From the NCBI GenBank assembly GCA_001598975.1, contig BBXU01001131.1, forward strand, positions 1-23,637: DNA of 23,637 nt, in the 5' to 3' direction. The stretch is from Parachlorella kessleri (lineage: Eukaryota > Chlorophyta > Trebouxiophyceae > Chlorellales > Chlorellaceae). A program made the position numbers and the translations under genes. The notes under the pieces are model-generated. The model had not been told where the DNA came from, searched no databases, and worked only from the letters and a program-made list of their open reading frames with translations. This document shows, piece by piece, positions 20,301-23,637 of this stretch. Position 1 is the first letter of the stretch, and every line of letters starts with the position of its first letter.

Positions 20301-23300
20301 ACCGCAAGCAGCTCAGCAATCTTCCTTGCATTGCTATGCAATTGCTCATCTGCCCTGCTGCCCGGCTGGCTATTACAGAGGTTGGTAGCCTCCGTTGCTG
20401 TATTCCAGCCTTCTGCCAGGTTTCAAAGAAAGGCTCATCCCGCACCGCGTGCTGCCCCTCCATCTGACCACCTTGTGATTTGTGCTGGCTGGTAGGAGGT
20501 CCGGGGGATGTTGAATGATGAGCTTACAGACTGGCTGGTAGGCTGGATGCAAGCCTGCTGGCCTTGGTCGTGTGCGCTTGCTTGTTTGCAGAGATCCTGA
20601 AGCACGACGTGTTCGCCAACTTCTACCAGATCTTCCCCGAGAAGTTCCAGAACAAGACCAACGGCGTGACGCCGCGCCGCTGGCTGGCCTTCTGCAACCC
20701 GCCGCTGCGGGACCTCATCACAGACTCGCTGGGCACCCAGGCTTGGATCTCCGACTTGGACAGGCTCAAGGTGCGTGCGCAAGCATGCATGCATGCCGTT
20801 GGAACTGGGCGTGAGAAAGGTGGTTGGCAAGATTGGTGACTGAGCGTGAGAGGGATGGCTGGCAAGAATCAGCAAGATTGGAACAGGCAGTGGTGGGAGG
20901 CGGAGGAGCGCATAGGCTTTCGTGGCAAGCCCGCCCTCTGGACCCATCCGTCCAGGCCGCAGTGGCGGGGCAGCCCAGGCGGTTGCGGGCACCTCCCAGG
21001 AGGATGTTGGTGAGAGGCAGCCTGCGGTGGTGTACTGTACTGTACTGCTCTTTGGCGCAGGCGCTTCGCGAGAAGGCGGACGACCCGGCCTTCCAGGCCA
21101 AGTGGCGGGCGGTGAAGGAGGCGGCTAAGCTGAAAGCCATCGACAAGATCTCCTCGCTCACCGGCATCACGCTGCCCAACAAGCACGCCCTGCTGGACGT
21201 CCAGGCAAGCCGGCGCGCCTCTGGTCATGTTTTTGTGCGTGCGCCTTTGTTGTGTTGTGTTGGCCCAAACGTATCAGCGAGGGTAAGTCTGGGTCATTAC
21301 TCAGTCACAGCCGCCCGCCAGGGTGCTGCTCTAGCCTTCTTGCCATCCCAACGCAGGTCAAGCGTATCCACGAGTACAAGCGCCAGCTAATGAACGTGCT
21401 GGGCATCGTCTGGCGATACGACCAGATCCGCAAGATGTCTCCGGAGCAGAAGAAGAATGTGAGTGGAGGGCAGGCTGGGCACTGACCCACCTGCTGCTGT
21501 AGTACAGGGTTTTGTTGAATGTATGTTTGAAAAACAAAAACAGAAACAAAAAACCTGCGTGCTGGCTGGGCAGACTGACTGGCTGGGCTGAGCTGCTGCC
21601 CCTGCTGCACCCGTCCTGACCGATGGTGCAATGAAATGTGACAGTGTGCGCGTCCTGGCCTGCGTGGTTCGGGCCCTGCTTGCCAGATGAAGCTATGCTA
21701 GTGCACTCGCAATTGTGTGGCTGCTGGGGGCATCGCGTCACTGCCAGGCTGGTGCCTGTTTGTTCTGATATAATTGTTACCCATTTCAAGAAGGCCATGG
21801 AGCGCTTCATGGGCTGCTGAGGGCGATTCCAGATGGCAATGTCGTTGCAGCCATCCAGGGGTGTGTCGTCAGGGGTGTGAGCGCCGTCTTGAGCACAGCG
21901 GCATGGCAAGCAGCCGTGCAAAGCCATGGCGGCGGTGTGTGCAGGCGGTGCCGCGCATCTGCGTCATTGGCGGCAAAGCGGCCCCCGGCTACGAGATGGC
22001 CAAGCGCATCATTAAGCTGGTGTCGGCTGTGGCTACCAAGGTATGGGGTGTGGGTTGGGAGGTGTTGGGGGGGGGCAGGTTGTTATGTCAATACCAACTC
22101 AGTACCCTAAGAGGTGACGAGGCCCATCACTCGCAGCTAGTTGCTGTGGCCACCAAGGTTAAAGTGGGAGCGGGTGGGCAACTGTGGTGGGCCTGTGTCC
22201 CAGGCTTCCTGACATGTAAGAGGAATGTGTTTGTGGAAGATGGGGTGCTGGAAACATGGCCGGTCGGCGGCATCATCGGCGCTGCCGGCAAGTGCCAGAC
22301 AGCCCGTGGCCAGCTAGCTAGCTACCTGCTGTACATCTGTATGTATACAGGCAGCCCATGGCCAGTCAGCTAGCAGGACAGCCTGTACCAGCGGTGGGGG
22401 TTGGTTGTGGCTGCCGCAGGTCAACAACGACCCTGCTGTGGGCGACCTGCTCAAGGTGGCCTTTGTGCCCGACTACAATGTGTCAGTGGCTGAGGTCATC
22501 ATCCCAGGTGGGTGGGTGTGTGTGGGGGGGGGGGGAGGTGCTGCTGGTAGCGCTGTCCTACCAGTGCTGCCAGATACATTGCCAGGGAAAGCTGAGCCGG
22601 GGTGAGCATCAACACAGAATGGGGAGCAGTGCGTGGCCCAGATTGGTCTTCCAAGCCGTTGCGGATGCAAGTTATGGGCTGGCAGGGCTCCTGGTACATA
22701 CACCATGCCTTGCTGCTTGGGCACAGGATGCAGCACTCTGGACGCCCAGAGAGGGCGACCAAGTGCAATGACACATCCTGCAGCCTAGCAGCTGGGCCTG
22801 TCAGCAGTTCTGGGTGTTCTGGTGCCTGCCTGCCATGCTTCAGGTCTCGGCTGGGCTGGACAGAACCAGGCATGTGTGTAGTCTCGTGCGCAGGGTCAGT
22901 GCAAACAAACCTGACACAGCGTGACCTGCCGCCCCTGCTGCAGGCACAGAGCTGTCGCAGCACATCTCCACCGCCGGCACGGAGGCCAGCGGCACGGGCA
23001 ACATGAAGTTTGCCATGAACGGCTCGCTCATCATCGGCACCATGGACGGGGCCAACATTGAGATCGCCCAGGTGGCCTTTCCTGCCTGCTGGGGGGGGGG
23101 CGCTGTGCCTGCCTGGGAGGCGCTGGTGGTCATGCTCTGTCACCCTGCACAACGGCGTGCCTTTGCTTGGTGTTGTCAGGGCTGCTTGGGGGCTGGCTAA
23201 ATGTATTACAAGGGGGGGGGGGGGGGTCAGGGGGGCAGTGAGCCTCATCATGCGAGCATGGTACAACACGTGTTCTGCAGGGAGCTACAGGTCCTGCAAT

Positions 23301-23637
23301 GCCCCTGGGGTGTGAGGCCTGTGGTTCTCCCTGCTTTGGTGATTGTGTGGGTGGGCCCTTGTGCAACTTGTGTGGCTGCCCCCTGTTCTGCTGACACGGC
23401 ACTGGTCATGTGCCGGCCCCTGGCAGCCCTGAAAGCCCATGTTTGGTCAGCAGCCGCTGCTGCGTGCCGTCGGCAGTGCTTGCATTGGTCCTTGGTAGCA
23501 ACGGTTCTTGGTGGCGCTGGTTCCTGCAGGAGATTGGGGAGGAGAACATGTTCATCTTTGGCGCGAGGGCTGATGCGGTGCCGCAGCTGCGCAAGGACAG
23601 GCAGCAGCTCAAGGTGTGTGTGTGGGTTGGGGGGGGG
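14333..23637 (+). CDS. PHO: Plastid alpha-1,4-glucan (starch) phosphorylase with N-terminal ACT domain (C-terminus beyond right edge)
   Basis: GT35 enzyme that reversibly phosphorolyses alpha-1,4-glucan to glucose-1-phosphate. Exons: 14333-14498, 14729-15058, 15425-15475, 15755-15878, 16227-16368, 16666-16803, 17054-17221, 17521-17652, 17968-18090, 18451-18547, 18841-18914, 19384-19486, 19889-20062, 20592-20770, 21061-21204, 21357-21458, 21945-22040, 22420-22507, 22944-23071, 23530-23613. All phases match, giving 881 residues. Residues 1 to about 45 are an Arg/Pro/Ala-rich transit peptide; about 66-137 an ACT domain; about 138-166 a Ser/Pro-rich linker; GT35 follows. Family motifs: [92 protein letters not shown], and [11 protein letters not shown] with PLP lysine K832. 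The L78 insertion of land-plant Pho1 is absent (576-588 is contiguous). About 100 C-terminal residues are missing. Intron 15 has a GC donor. Confidence 0.97.
14729..15058 (+). other. Single symmetric exon encoding the ACT domain of the phosphorylase
   Basis: Exon 2 is 330 nt, exactly 110 codons, with phase 1 at both ends (preceded by CACTGCAG, followed by GTGAGT). It encodes a beta-alpha-beta-beta-alpha-like ACT pattern: [10 protein letters not shown], then [41 protein letters not shown] and [10 protein letters not shown]. The arrangement VIIDNGSED...LITIDG...PGML, and the F-x-V-x-x-x-D-G-K-K-L-x-D segment, are closest by eye to the GlnD/ACR class, including the chloroplast ACR11/12 proteins of plants. 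The family binds small ligands, often amino acids; the ligand here is unknown. Confidence 0.85.
15206..15232. repeat. T10-G17 homopolymer junction in phosphorylase intron 2
   Basis: Ten T (15206-15215) run straight into seventeen G (15216-15232) within intron 2, about 150 nt after its donor. Poly-G of this length can form a G-quadruplex and is prone to length error in sequencing. Confidence 0.85.
16381..16404 (+). repeat. 12-bp tandem repeat at the start of phosphorylase intron 5
   Basis: ACAGTGTACCGC occurs twice in a row, followed by a partial third copy (GCGTACCGC). It begins 13 nt after the exon 5 end. No function is evident. Confidence 0.7.
20809..20881 (+). repeat. Imperfect ~35-bp direct repeat in phosphorylase intron 14
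   Basis: GCGTGAGA...GGCAAGATTGG is followed 35 bp later by GCGTGAGA...GGCAAGAATCAGCAAGATTGG. The second copy has an internal insertion. A self-complementary run, GCATGCATGCATGC, lies just upstream at 20783-20796. Confidence 0.55.
22115..22160 (+). repeat. Decayed copy of the end of phosphorylase exon 17 inside intron 17
   Basis: The segment resembles the 3' end of exon 17. GCTGTGGCCACCAAGGT at 22143-22159 matches GCTGTGGCTACCAAGGT at the exon 17/intron boundary (22026-22042) in 16 of 17 positions. Further scattered matches upstream (ATCA, AGCT) fit a partial duplication. The offset is 117 bp, so the copy lies in the same reading frame and repeats LVxAVATKV-like residues. Confidence 0.6.
22300..22374 (+). 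repeat. Imperfect direct repeat (AGCCCRTGGCCAG...AGCTAGC) in phosphorylase intron 17
   Basis: CAGCCCGTGGCCAGCTAGC (22300-22318) and CAGCCCATGGCCAGTCAGC (22352-22370) are about 52 bp apart. Both are followed or overlapped by AGCTAGC. No function is evident. Confidence 0.5.
23212..23226. repeat. Poly-G tract (G15) in phosphorylase intron 19
   Basis: Fifteen G in intron 19. The same intron has a G10 run (23091-23100) 20 nt after the donor. Other sense-strand G runs in this gene are at 19007-19019 (G13), 22067-22075 (G9) and 22524-22534 (G11). Confidence 0.8.

Noticed and set aside
1..23637. CRISPR arrays, bacterial operons, insertion sequences, rRNA genes
   Set aside because: The window is intron-rich eukaryotic nuclear DNA; no spaced repeat arrays, transposase motifs or rRNA-like sequence were seen.

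Overview
This is a stretch of nuclear DNA from a photosynthetic eukaryote, most probably a chlorophyte green alga. Genes are broken into many short exons by GT-AG introns of about 100-800 bp. Exons are GC-rich, introns carry long poly-G/poly-C tracts, and a TGTAA-type polyadenylation motif follows one gene. Three of the five genes encode plastid-pathway enzymes with Arg/Ser/Ala-rich leaders that look like transit peptides. I cannot name the genus.

Layout from left to right: (1) 1-3442, minus: 5' two-thirds of dihydroxy-acid dehydratase (branched-chain amino acid synthesis), running off the left edge. (2) 3443-4499: intergenic, nothing convincing. (3) 4500-6727, minus: complete 7-exon gene for an RWDD2-type protein (RWD domain + DUF1115). 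(4) 6728-6887: short divergent promoter. (5) 6888-7601, plus: complete 4-exon gene for the U2 snRNP protein SF3B5, with a 19-nt microexon. (6) 7602-8786: convergent 3' flanks. (7) 8787-13970, minus: complete 15-exon plant-type ATP-phosphofructokinase of the plastid (PFK4/5-like) clade. (8) 13971-14332: divergent promoter. (9) 14333 to the right edge, plus: 20 exons of an alpha-glucan phosphorylase (GT35), lacking only the C-terminal part.

The strongest functional story is the divergent pair on the right. Phosphorolysis of plastid starch gives glucose-1-phosphate, which feeds through hexose phosphates into PFK; the two genes face away from each other across about 360 bp. The phosphorylase also carries an N-terminal ACT domain of the GlnD/ACR type. 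It lies on a single phase 1-1 exon of exactly 110 codons between the transit-peptide exon and the GT35 exons. This suggests an exon-shuffled, possibly skippable, amino-acid-sensing module on a starch-degrading enzyme.

A second theme is duplication of upstream exon ends just inside introns, across 5' splice sites: a ~102-bp tandem array in DHAD intron 3, an 11-bp repeat at a GC donor in the RWDD2 gene, and an in-frame decayed copy in phosphorylase intron 17. Four of 48 donors are modelled as GC instead of GT. Exon boundaries were placed by hand from splice motifs, phase continuity and family conservation; no search or transcript data were available.
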